Source of the DNA: Phoebastria nigripes
Lineage: Eukaryota > Chordata > Aves > Procellariiformes > Diomedeidae
DNA: 64,000 nucleotides
Reading direction: 5' to 3'
Assembly (NCBI GenBank): GCA_035582835.1
Contig: JAYKAV010002969.1
Coordinates: 62,001 to 126,000 of the forward strand
The notes under the pieces are model-generated. The model saw only the letters and a list, made by a program, of their open reading frames with translations. It did not search any database and was not told the DNA's origin. Position 1 is the first letter of the stretch. Each line of letters starts with the position of its first letter. The position numbers and the translations under genes are program-made. Positions 11,753 through 22,824 of the stretch are shown piece by piece.

Positions 11753-11791
11753 ATGATGAACAGGTTCAGAAAGTGGCTCTACAAACCCAAG
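11753..11791 (+). CDS. ZFYVE28: ZFYVE28 (LST2), first coding exon
   Basis: ZFYVE28 is the vertebrate homologue of LST-2, a FYVE-finger protein. It restrains EGF receptor signalling by promoting endosomal sorting, with its localisation controlled by mono-ubiquitination. This exon supplies only the first 13 residues, MMNRFRKWLYKPK, which match the N-terminus of the family as I know it. The conserved domain and the C-terminal FYVE finger are encoded in exons beyond the window. Two tandem ATGs start the frame; the second has A at -3. The exon ends AAG|GTAAGT, a consensus donor in phase 0, as expected for a split before the RSDPQ segment of the known protein. An in-frame stop lies upstream at 11576. 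The exon sits in the CpG island with a 5' UTR rich in GGC triplets. Alternatives are unlikely given the basic, aromatic peptide and the exact splice junction. Confidence 0.85.
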
Positions 11792-12573
11792 GTAAGTTGT
11801 GAGGAGCCGCCGGCGCCGGGCGGCTCGGGGGCGCCGGGTGGCCGCCGCTGCCCGGCGGCACCTCGGCTCGCCTCCCCCCGGGGTCACCCTCACCCCGCGG
11901 TTGGAAAGTTGAGGCGCGGCGGGGGGACGCGGAGCCGGGCGCGCAGCCGCGGCGCTGGCGGCCGTGGGTCGGTTCGCGCGGGTGCCTCAGGCGGGAGCCG
12001 CGGCCGCGGAGGTGGCGTGAGGTCGGCGCGGAGCGGGGCTCGGTCCGCTTGCGTTCGGACGGGTCCTGCCGGACACGGTCTGTGGCGGTTCCGCGGGGGG
12101 AAGGCGGGAGGGGCTGGGGTGTGCGAGGCACCGGAGCGGGCGAACAGCTCGTACCGGCGTGCGCGGAGCGGCTCGCCCGCTGCGGGGGGGAGAGATGACA
12201 AAGCAGAGCGTGTGCCGTTGGACCTGAGGAGAGCGCGGCCCGGGGGGGGCAGGGGGCTCTCCCCGGCTCCGGTGGCGCTCCCGGGGGGACGCCGGCGCCG
12301 GGGAGCCTCCGGAGGGGCTGCGGACCTGCGGCGCGCCCCGCGGTGGGCACGGCAGCGCGGAGGCGGCTGTGCCTAACCCCCGGGTAGTCCTTCTCGGCTG
12401 AACTCCGGGCGGCGGTTTTCTGTGGTTTGCCTGAACCCGGGGAGAGACGGTTCAGGTGCTCCTGTTCCGCTATTAGTGCTATCTGCGTGCACCTGAGAAC
12501 TTTTTAAGTTAAAAAATTTGTTAGATGGTGCTCGGTAGGTGTGTATTTTCTGCCCTTTTCTTCTCGCTTCGAA

Positions 12574-12596
12574 ATTCTTGGAAGGAATCCAAGAAT
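12574..12596. repeat. Short inverted repeat
   Basis: Perfect 9-bp arms (ATTCTTGGA / TCCAAGAAT) flank a 5-nt loop, AGGAA. It is too weak to call a structured RNA on its own. Confidence 0.6.
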
Positions 12597-13808
12597 CATA
12601 GCTTGCTTTGTAATGAAATTATCATCTTCTGGCACGAGTCAAATAACAACTGTCTGGAGAGTGATCTTGTCTCACGTATGATGTTTAGATCGTATATGAA
12701 GGGCATTACTGGTTTTGAACATCTACAGCATCCTTTTTTGTCCAGGCACTACAGCAGTTAATATAGTTATTCACTTTATGAAGTACCTGATTTAATTTTT
12801 GTCCCTGTCTGTCACTACCACCCATTTTTTCTTATGTTTTAATTTCAGTAATAGTGTTAAGCCTCGTGTTTTTAAATCTTCTGTGCAAAAAGATAGCCAG
12901 TATGCTGGGGTTTAAAAAAAGGAAAAAAAAAAAAAAGTCGATGTGAGACTGCAAAATAAAAGTTCAGATTATGCTGGCTTTATGGATTTTGTATGTAGTC
13001 ATAACCCTGGTGAGTACTGTTGAAGAACACATACTTGTCTGATATTGCTGCTAGTAACTGAAAGGAAAATAATTTAAAGATTAAGTAACTGACAATACAG
13101 TAACAAATTACAGGTAGCTTTAAATAAACTTTATTTGTTTGTGTTTTATGCCAAGGAACAACTAAGAGAGAAACAGTTAATAAACAAAAGGAAAATACTG
13201 CTGTTCTTAAATGCAGAAGAAATCATTGCAAATGTAGCTTTTGTCACTATTTTTATCAAAACTAATTAGATTTTACATTGATTTTCTTTCTAATGGAGAT
13301 TTCATCTTTTTATCATAAAACTTACTTTATTAATATACTGTTCCTGTGTTGTAGGCTGTACGTTCAGCATCCAAGGTGTGTTATCAAGCAGTCTATGCTT
13401 ATATTTCTGTGGGACTTTTCTGTGGGTAAGGGAACTTTCCAAGCCTGTCACATGACACTGGGCCTCATAAATCAGTAGCATCTATTGCTGTTAGTTTAAA
13501 AACAGCACTGTGTCCTTTTTGCTGTATATTTATACTTTCTTTGTGAATCGTTTTTGTTAGTTTCAGTAGCTTACTACATCATTTTTGTACTCATATTCAG
13601 AACGGGCTACTGGTGAGATGTAATAGTGTGTGTTCCTTCAGAAACAAGCCTTTTTTTTCTGATGTGCCTATTGAATTGGTATGGATAATGTAATTAAATT
13701 AAATATATAAAAGTTTGAATAGCACTTTTTTGGTAGAAAGTAAGATGGAGGCGTTCACATTTAGGGACTGTAACTTTCCTGGTTATACTACTTGCTTTCC
13801 TATTTCGT

Positions 13809-13831
13809 CAAGGAATCCTTAGGATTCCTTG
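13809..13831. repeat. Short inverted repeat
   Basis: Perfect 10-bp arms (CAAGGAATCC / GGATTCCTTG) flank a 3-nt centre, TTA. No flanking repeat boundaries were recognised. Confidence 0.65.
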
Positions 13832-16800
13832 CCATAAGGTTAGTGGGTTCCACAGTCTATTTTGAAATAGTTTTGAATATAATGTATTTTGAAGATGACT
13901 TTTTTGAATATTTGTTCTGGTGGGGGCTATCACCACTAGTGACTTATGTTGCTTAGTTATAATCCTCTGTTAGGTACTATGGATGCCAGGTACATTTTAT
14001 CAGTTAGATTTTGCTACTACCAATGATGGGGCATGCTTCTTCTGAAGTATTCCAGATCCTACTATCATATAATAGGATTTCTGCATGGCACCAGATTTTG
14101 ATGGTACTGGGCATTTGGCCTGTGGCTTTGATTGCTGTTCAGAGATACTTTTGAAGGCGGGGGAATGACATCAGAGTGCAGCAAATTCACACTACAGCCC
14201 ATTCCTGTATATAGAAACCTGAATATATGATGTAGCTTAATCCCAGGGGAACTATTTCATAATTCTTCCTAAAAAAAAAAACAAACCCAACCCCAAAAGA
14301 TGCAAATTAATTCAGCTTATTCTTTGTAAATGGGAGAGACGAGGAAATGGAATAGATGGAATTACAAAACTATCAGGATAATCATCAAGTTACTGTAAGA
14401 TGCAGGGACCTGCATCTAGGTAGAGATGTTTACTTGCTAACTGCTGCATCTCTGTCTGAACATACCAAGGATGGGAGAGAAAATGTGGGTGTAGGAAGTG
14501 GAAAGTCTTGACTAATGTCATGAGCATGTCACGAGAACAGCACCACTTTCCTTGATCCTTGTGCAGTCAGTGCTCTTCCTGTGCAGCCCTATTCTTCAGG
14601 TATGCTGATTTACCAGATTTTAATAACCTGGATCAAATGCCGATGGTAGAGGTAACCAGAGAATGAAATAAATAGCAGCGACGTGATCTGTATAGCGGAT
14701 AGGAGGCAGACTTTTAACTGATGTATTAGAGAGAGAGCAGAGATGAGATTTTGTTTCCAGCCTCCTATGCCACATCAGTTGTTGTTTAATTTTTTAAATG
14801 TGTTCTGTAAGATGTGTTTTCCTTTTGGGGACTGCAGATTCAATGCATTAAGTTTTTGGAGTGGGGTTGGTGTTTGCTTTTGAACCAGGAGAAAATGCAG
14901 AGGAGTGATTTGAAGCAATAGTGTTCTTGAATTGCAGCACACTGGTGGAATGATAGTTACTCTGTTTGACCTCCTCAGGACACTGCAGGCTTCCCAGGCA
15001 CTGCCACCTTTCTGAGACAAAGGATGATTCCTTCTAAATCAAAATATTTGTCTGTATGCACAAATATAATAGAAGTATTTCCTGTCACTTCAGGGAATTT
15101 CTTATCTTGTACCTTCTGCTGCTGGAGCATTCCACAGGTGTCAGGTCAGAACCTTGCTCCCAGGCAGATCTGAGCATCCAGCAAAAATACAGAACTGGAC
15201 TGGTTTTGCAGAGTTTTGAAATGCTTTTGATATCCAAAGTATTCAGAATAATTTCTGTGAATGTTGCTGCTTAAATCTAGAGACTAGCTTGAAAAAAGCA
15301 TGGGTAACTAGCTCACAGGGGTAGCTCTTTTGAATTGAGCTCAAGTTTATTGATATTTTGAAAGAACTGTTTAGTGTTTGGCAGGGAGAAAAAAAGTCTG
15401 TCTCTAAGCACAACTTCAAGATGTTTATAATCTGTTTAGCATAACAGACTGAAACATCTTCAGTGTATGTTTATTTTTATTTTTTTTTTTAAAATAGTGC
15501 TTATTTTGTGTTTACATCTATGAATCTGAATAAATTTTTACTTGGGGAACAAAAGCCGAGGAATATGTTTTTTCATGAGGCCTTACCTTGTTTTTTTGAT
15601 ATTTATTTCAGTTGTGCATTCACTAACCTAGTTTTTTGCTCCTAGTTTCTTTTACATAGTAAAAGAATGCAAACTTCTTGTGGTTGATGTTGAAGAATTT
15701 CTTATGTTCCTATGTTCCTATAATTCACACAAAATGCATAGTCATTGGTAGTAAAGATACTGCTTTGTGAATGCTTTTTCCCAGTTTAATGATACTCACA
15801 AGGCTTGTATAGGCCTGGAGGGTTTGTATGATTTTTTTTTTAACACCCTTCTCCTCTAAGATTGACCAAGGTACAGCTGTGCCATTAGTGTCTGTTTTAA
15901 ATAAAACTCCCATGGAGGTGTGAAGATAGGTTTACGGAAATGGCCCCAACTTGTAGCTAGGAGTGAACGCTTACTGACAAGTAGGTACTCAGCAGACCTC
16001 TTTCACGTGCTTCAGAGGTTATGCATCTTCTCCCCGTGGAGTGCTTGGAGATGCTGAGAATTGTAGTTGCTATCTTCCTATGTATTTGTTTTGAAATACT
16101 TTTCATTGGTTTCTTTTTTTAATCTGATCGTTACTTTCTGGAGCTGGATTAGCGGATCCATCTTCAAGACAAGATGTTCTTGCTTCCTGTTAACATGTTT
16201 CTGCAATGGTGCTCTGATCAGAAATAACATTTAGGGATAAGTGGAATGGCTGGTACTTGGAGAAGGCTTGTTTCTGTGTTTGTGCACAGTGCCTTTCTCT
16301 AACTTTTTTAAGGGTCTTCTTACTAAGCTACATCTTACGAAAGTAAGCCATAGCTAGCAATAATAGTTGCTAATAATAGTTGTTAAAGGACTTTGAACAA
16401 GAGATAGGTATGCTAATTTAAAAAAAGGCTTTGAAACAAGAGATAGTAAGTGGGTATCTTGGAAGAAGATTCCATGCAAGTAAGAAGAAGAGAGAGCATT
16501 CCTAGGGGATCAAGAGCAATCCCCTAAAGTAGAAAAGTGAGACCAATGGCAAAAAAAAAAATCAAATGACCTCTAGGAGTTTCTGCATTACTTTGCACAA
16601 GGAGAAGTGTTTAAAAAAAAGTTCTAGGTGAGTGTTGAACATTAAAAGCTACACACAAGGTAATCTTTCTCAGCAGTGTTGTCAGGGTTGCTTAGTGGCA
16701 GAGCTGACTCAGAGAAGTAAAAGGTGGGAAATACAATAGGAAATAGTCAAAACTGAATTATTCTTTGAAGGAAGAGAGGGAACATGTTTGTAGGAATTTT

Positions 16801-17031
16801 TGTAGGAAAAATTGGTTGTAAGTAGAAAAAGAGGAAGGGGTCTTTAAAGATTAATAGAAGTTTGAACTTTAGAAGAATGGAAGATAGTAAAAATTACACG
16901 GTTGACTAATGCTTAACATACTGCAAAGAGCGTTTTTAAAGTTGGGTCAGTAGAATGAGATGCAGGAAGAGGGAGGATTATTTTAAGCTGTGTTTTGATG
17001 GATGGAGATGGTCAGAAATGAAAAAGGATGA

Positions 17032-17063
17032 AGCTACTGGAGTAGCCAGCTACTGGAATAGCC
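17032..17063 (+). repeat. 16-bp tandem duplication
   Basis: AGCTACTGGAGTAGCC is followed directly by a copy with one change (AATAGCC). It looks like a local slippage event. Confidence 0.75.
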
Positions 17064-17660
17064 AAGCAACTATTGAAACTAGTTTTGGGGGAGTGAATGA
17101 GAAAGGAAGGATGATTTTACAGAGTGAAAGGTAGAAAGCAGTTATCTTATTTCCAAAATTTCCAAATCTTAAAAGTGAAGGGTTTGCTCTTCACAGAAGA
17201 GAACTAGAGCGAGTTCAGTCTTGGGAAAAATGTCTTAGAGNGAACTACTTGAATGAAGAGTGAAAGAAGAGGTAAATGCTATTTGTAGCATTAAGCTTCT
17301 TTTTACTGGTGCCATAGAGTAATCAAAGCCTTTTGTGAACAAACTGCTGTGCCCAAACTTGTTATTAGATATTAATATAAATATTGCATTAAATGACTTT
17401 CAAAGACAGAGGAATGAGGAGTTTTTCTTACTTGGGGAAACAGCAGTTACTGGGTTTTTGGAAATCACTATTTTCATGATCAGCTCTTTGATCTTAACTA
17501 TCTGCTTAATTATTCTTGTTGCTACTGTCTGATCAGAGGCTGCAGCTATTGAACCACATTAATCAGTGTTATTGATAACATTCCTGAGGAAGGCAACTTA
17601 TAAATCAGCATACATTATTCAGTTTTAGAGTTTTGCATTCTGAATTGCTTCATTTTAGAA

Positions 17661-17674
17661 GCACCATCTAGTGG
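17661..17674 (-). promoter_or_regulatory. CTCF-like motif
   Basis: The - strand reads CCACTAGATGGTGC, close to the CTCF core CCACTAGRKGGCGC with one change in the 3' half. Single motif matches in a long intron are often non-functional, so occupancy is uncertain. Confidence 0.4.
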
Positions 17675-17924
17675 TTTGAACACAAGTGTGGAAATTAATA
17701 ATTCTTTGCTGTTTTATTCTAGCTCTGCAGCTGACTGAAGATAATTACCTGCAGTCGTATTGTTTCTCAGCCTTGATTTTTACCTGTATCTGAAAAAGGG
17801 AATTAGGTAACTATTGCAGTTGTCTATTAAGAGAATTGCTTCGCTGTTCTTAATTACTCTGATGCGAGAGAAATACATGCACCTTGCAAAATCATTTTTG
17901 ACGTGGATTACTGTGAGCAGAGTC

Positions 17925-18165
17925 ATAGTATATCAAATCAAAGGTCCATCTAGCCTGGTGTGATGTCTGGTGGTTATTTCTTTCTCAGTGTCCTGTAANA
18001 GATGCCTAGGGAAAAAGGTTGTGATGAATAGAAACTGATATTTCCCCTGGGCTTTCTTTAAACTTATGGTAGCCTGCAGCATAGGAGTTTGCTGAGCTGC
18101 AGATTATACCCTTATAGTTCAATAGCTTGTGAACATTTTTCCTTAAAATGTCTAATCAGTTTTCA
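17925..18165. repeat. Probable ancient sauropsid interspersed repeat
   Basis: The stretch begins near 'TCAAAGGTCCATCTAGCCTG', a phrase that I associate with an old repeat family of turtles, crocodilians and birds (typical form: 'ggtccatctagcccagtat'). It goes on with degraded sequence that resembles the rest of that family, for example 'ctaatc' after a 'tttttcc' block near the end. The class (SINE or DNA transposon) and exact ends cannot be given. An N lies at 17999. Confidence 0.4.
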
Positions 18166-21100
18166 ATTAATTTATACTTCTGGTCTCCATAATGACTACT
18201 GACTTCTCAGTGCTTAAAGCTGAGTTTCATTCTAGTGAGGTAAGCATTTTCTTTATAAACTTTCTCAAGCAGCCACTGGTGTGACCTAATGTGTCCCTTG
18301 TCCTGCAGACTATCTTCTGCTCTTTCTCTTGGAAACTTGATTTGGATGTTTAGATTCTGTTCCCCTCCTCCCCCGACGTGGTACTTCCTATCAGAATGTA
18401 GAAAAAATTGCTTTTTAAAGATCACAATGCATTCTTCCTAGGTTTTTAGAAGAATGACAGACCAAAAAAACCTGCCAAAAATGCCCTCTGCATTGGACTA
18501 CAGAAGAATATTTTCTTACTGAACTAACTGAAAAAAAAAACCAGTGCAAATACTTTTGACATGCTTCATTTAACTGCTGTAATAGTTATGATGATCTACT
18601 TTCATGGCAGTTGTGCTAGCAATATCCATTTAAATTCAGTCAGTAAAAACTATTTTTAAATAATGATGTTAAAAATAAATTAATTGAAGGCTGAGTATGT
18701 TTGTTTGGCTCATGTTTGAAGACTGACCAACCTTCATAGTGCACATGAAAGACAAGTTTCTCGAGCTTGGTCATTTTACTGGCGGATGCCACTAAATTGG
18801 AGTCTGTCTTACCTGTTCTCAGCTGAGTTTTTGTTTTCATCTTGAAAGTACAAAATATTCCAACTCCTTATTGTATCTAAAATTACAAGCTGGGGATCAT
18901 TGGTATAATGACCATATGCCCCCTGCTTGCATTCAGGAAGTGAACTGCTGCATTCCATTGCTAGCTGAAGCTGTTGAATCCTATAAACTCAAGTTGTCCC
19001 TAAGTCAGCTAAAGCAAAGCACTTAACCTATGTCTGATGGATAGCTCAGTGTAATAGAACACGGTTTTCCTTTGAGGCAGTGTCAGCTGCCTGCTGTTTG
19101 AAAACAGGTGAGTGACAAAAGCTGTAATGCATTTTATAGAGGTCTAGATTTAGGATACAGGAAAGAGTTTTGGGGGAGATAGAATGTTTGGACAACTCAA
19201 AAGATACAGCCTTCCTGTCTCAGTATACCTTGCTGCTATAACTGGAAGGTCTTGCTCTTATTTATTTATTTTGATGATGTGGGCCTGACTTATTACATCC
19301 TGTCTGTGTATTTCTGTTCTACCCTGCAGGCTGTAGGATTTTCCTTCTTGTCTCTGCAGTAATCAGTGACTTTTTTGCATTACTTCCTCAGGCCTCTAGC
19401 CTGCCAATTCTTCTTGATCTTTCTGATCCCATCGATGGTGGTTCTTACTCCGATTCCTCTACATTCACCACCCTTTCCTCCCTGTAGTATTAATGCTTTT
19501 GATCCTGTTCAGGAATAAGATGCCCTGAAAAGCTGATCGACAGGAACTGAGTTATGAAAGGAAATAGGGTTCTGCGGTGAGGCTATGGAAGTGCATAACA
19601 ATCTACAGCAAGGACAGTTGACCTCTGAGAGCATCGTGTAGCGACTGCCTCTACTTTGCTCTTTGTAGGCCCATTTTTCTTTTCTCTCGCAGGGCCTTTA
19701 TCTATACTTGATAGCCATTCAGAATGAATAATGTAAGAGTGAGCATCATGTCAGTTCCATGTACACTATGCTGGGTGAATGAATGAAAGGAAAGCAAATA
19801 GGGAAAAGGACACTGAAGGGGAGACAGGTGAAGAAGATAGGGTGGAAGAAAATGCTTTGCATAAAAATGTAAGAAAAATAGTTTGAGGGAGGATTACTAT
19901 CCTACTCTTTCAAAATGCCTGCTCTTTATTTTCAAATGGGACACAGGTTAATTTGAATTGGGGTGATGTTTATGCTGGAATGTGTTAATTCCTGCCATTG
20001 ACTGGCACTTTGATCTCTGAGAATTATAGGTGGCTGAAGCTAAACTAACCGGATGCTCAGGGTGTTCTGCATTTCTGCTTTGCATTCTTCCAATTCTCAC
20101 CTTCCTTTGTAAACCTTTTAATGTAGGAAATGTTTCCTGACATTCTGAAGTTCATCAGATGTTCAAAAACCCAGTTTATTGAGGTTCTTGTTTCCTCCCA
20201 TTAAGGGAGCTGAGCATGAAAGGGGTCTTGCATGTTTGTCTAAAAGTGGCTTTTGGATGTTTGTCATCTAGGAATCTTTTTTAGGAATGGTATGGGCTCT
20301 CATATTGGTGCCTCTTTCTCTAATTCTCCTCCTGTAAGCACCAATCTCCTGGCAGAAATTTCACCTTGCTGTCTTAGTCCAGTTGCTGGAGTTTGTGTGC
20401 TCTTACCATAGAAATGAGAACATATCAGCATGCTTCCTATAGAACCCTCCAAATCCTCTCAAAGCACTGTCTGCTTTTACTTTACTTTCAAGATTCATAT
20501 ATTTAGAGTGCCTGCACTGCTGAACATGTTATTTAATGTTTTTTTTAAAGTATTTTTTTATAAAGCTGGACCAGTATACCTGATCTAGTCGACAGCCTTA
20601 CAAAAATATCTTGATGCAGTTGAAATGATGTCATTTTATGGTGCAAGATGGATGGAAGCCCTTGTAGAATAAGAAAGAGTTAATATGATGGAAGGAATAG
20701 GGAAAAAATGTAAAGGGCCATCAAACAAATCTTATCTTGAACCCATGATTTATTTTGCTTTGTATTTTAAGGAATCTTGCAGGTCCTCACTGAGGTGTAA
20801 GAGATGAAGTGGAAATGATAACTAGGTTTTTCTGTGTCCCTTGGTGATGACTGGTGCATGTTCATCCTTGAACACGGTGGTTGTGTGGCTACACGAGTGC
20901 AGATCCTGTAAGGACGTGTGGTGCCATGGGTGAAACATATTGCATTCTTGTAGGTGTACACAGAGGCTGCACTGGGTGGTTGTAAAGAGGTATTAGAAAG
21001 TTTTGCATTGATTTTTCTGTAAGTCTGTTTCTATTTGGTATGTATGCTTCTGGTGGCGAGTTTGGCTAGATCTGGGGGTCTGTTTTGAAGACTACAGGTA

Positions 21101-22333
21101 GCAGTGGGTTCTTTCAAGGAATGAGCTTCCTGTGCACCTCATAGCTGTCTTACAATTTTTGTATAAAATTGAGCATAAGAATGTTACGTCATGATCAGCA
21201 GCAAATAATTGGAAGAGGGCAGGTTATTTGATGTGCTTTATGTTAAAAAGTGCATATGGTTTGCTGACAGGTGTTCACTGGTATAATTGTTAATTTGGCT
21301 AATATTTTCTTTATATTGAAGTGATTATTGAGCATTTTCTTCAGAACTGATGTGTTCATGTTGGAGACTCTGGTTTCAGATATCATGGGGGTGTTTTGGA
21401 GGTATTTTATGGAAGGCTGTTGATTGTAGTTTTACTGTATTTTTATTTTTTTTTTTTTTTGCTAATTGTTTTGTCTAAGGAGTTGATTGAGTATATCTGA
21501 GGAAGATAAATTATATCCAGAGCAAATGTCCTCAACTTTCAATAAGACTGGTTTTTCATTTTGTGGGGTTTTTTATTTTTCGGTTTTGGGGTTTTTTTTA
21601 TTTGTTTGCTTAGGCTGTATCATACCTCTCTGTGTCCAAAAATTTTGTTCACTGTTTGTGATGGCTTCTGTTTCCCTAACAAAGACATTACTTCCCCTTA
21701 GAATTTTTTGGGGGGTTTTTGTACATAATTGCAGACTTCCTACAAATTTTTTTGCCCTCTTGATTTCAGTCAGAATACTTGACAAATACTATACCTGATA
21801 GTAGCGGTGGCAGTAGGAAGACAGGTACTGAAGTAGAAAGGCAGTAGGCTTTTTTTCTCCACTTCTCTCACTAGAAGAGGCAAGGAAGCAAGGCTTGTTA
21901 TTGGGCTTTTATCTTTATTTCAGAGCATATATTCCCTTGACACTTTAATTTTTTGTCCAGTTATTTTTAAAGGTATATTTTTCTCAATCGGCCACAGTAT
22001 TTCCTGTGACAATTCCTTTCTTTAAGAAAGCCTTAGCCTTAGGTCATATCTATTTTCCTGTTGAACTTTGAGAGTTACTGTTTGGCACTTTCTTTGTATA
22101 CAGTGCTGTGTATAGTTGATAACAAGAAACCAATAAGTTAATGCTAAAATAACTCATACTTCTGAATTTTAAAGTATTTTTAGATATGGAACTAGGATGC
22201 AACTTTTTTAAAAAGGAATGCATCTTTAAAAAGCCATGATGTGCTTTTCAGTATAAAAAAATTAGAAGAATTTTTTATTCTACATTAGAAATGTTCCATT
22301 AATTTCTTGATGTAACATGTGTATATCAATCTA

Positions 22334-22375
22334 TGTGTACGTATGTATACACACACATATATATAATCTACTGTT
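22334..22375 (+). repeat. (GTAT)/(CA)/(TA) microsatellite
   Basis: An alternating purine-pyrimidine stretch: gtgtacgtatgtat, then (AC)n, then (AT)n. It may be length-variable. Confidence 0.7.
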
Positions 22376-22760
22376 CTGATGTTAACAAATAAATGTAGGT
22401 AAATTGAAGGTGCCTGGTTGCTTTTGTTTCCTACATGAAACAAAGAGGTAGTCCATTGTTTAAATTCAGCTGACTTGGTTGGTGCTTGATAAGCTTTTTG
22501 ATTAGTTTAGAAAAAATGTGTATCTGATAGATATTAATTAATGCTTTTTGAAAAAAATATAAACCGTGTAAGACTGTCATAAATTATACTTCATGAGTGC
22601 TCCTGAAGAGTTAATAGGCGACAACCTTTCTCCTGGAAACACTAGTTTTAATGTAAGAAAACTAAGCACAATTTTTGCTTAAGCCCAGAGTCATTTGTTA
22701 TCAGTCAGGTCAAGCAATGAAATGCTGTGAGGCTGGTTCCAGCTCTTTTTATAGTTATTT

Positions 22761-22824
22761 CTTTCTCTCTCTCTCTGCCTATATATATATATATATCTCT
22801 GTGTGTGCCTGCGTGTTGTGTGTG
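22761..22824 (+). repeat. Composite (TC)n(TA)n(TG)n microsatellite
   Basis: CT repeats pass into about nine TA units, then a TG-rich part. Three adjacent dinucleotide types suggest successive slippage and point changes in one locus. Confidence 0.85.

Larger units (their letters stand above)
10610..12430. promoter_or_regulatory. CpG island, bidirectional promoter
   Basis: About 1.8 kb of very GC- and CpG-rich sequence stands out sharply from the AT-rich flanks. It contains the putative CFAP99 first exon on the - strand, the ZFYVE28 5' UTR and first coding exon on the + strand, and the start of the ZFYVE28 intron. No TATA box is seen at a sensible place, as expected for a dispersed-start CpG promoter. 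Sites for ZNF143, YY1, RFX, NF-Y and NRF1 cluster between 10.92 and 11.44 kb, between the two transcription units. Head-to-head sharing is inferred from the exon positions. Confidence 0.85.
12431..17660. other. Intronic DNA, no gene seen
   Basis: Mostly unique AT-rich sequence. It holds two short hairpins (12574-12596 and 13809-13831), an A-run at 12925-12936, a T-run at 15480-15490, a 16-bp tandem duplication at 17032-17063 and an N at 17241. Open frames are short and without recognisable domains. Confidence 0.6.

Noticed and set aside
11090..12376. Several open frames of 100-267 codons on both strands in the CpG island
   Set aside because: GC-rich DNA has few stop codons. The peptides are rich in R, P, G and A without domains. 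Only the 13-codon ZFYVE28 exon has a recognised sequence and splice donor.
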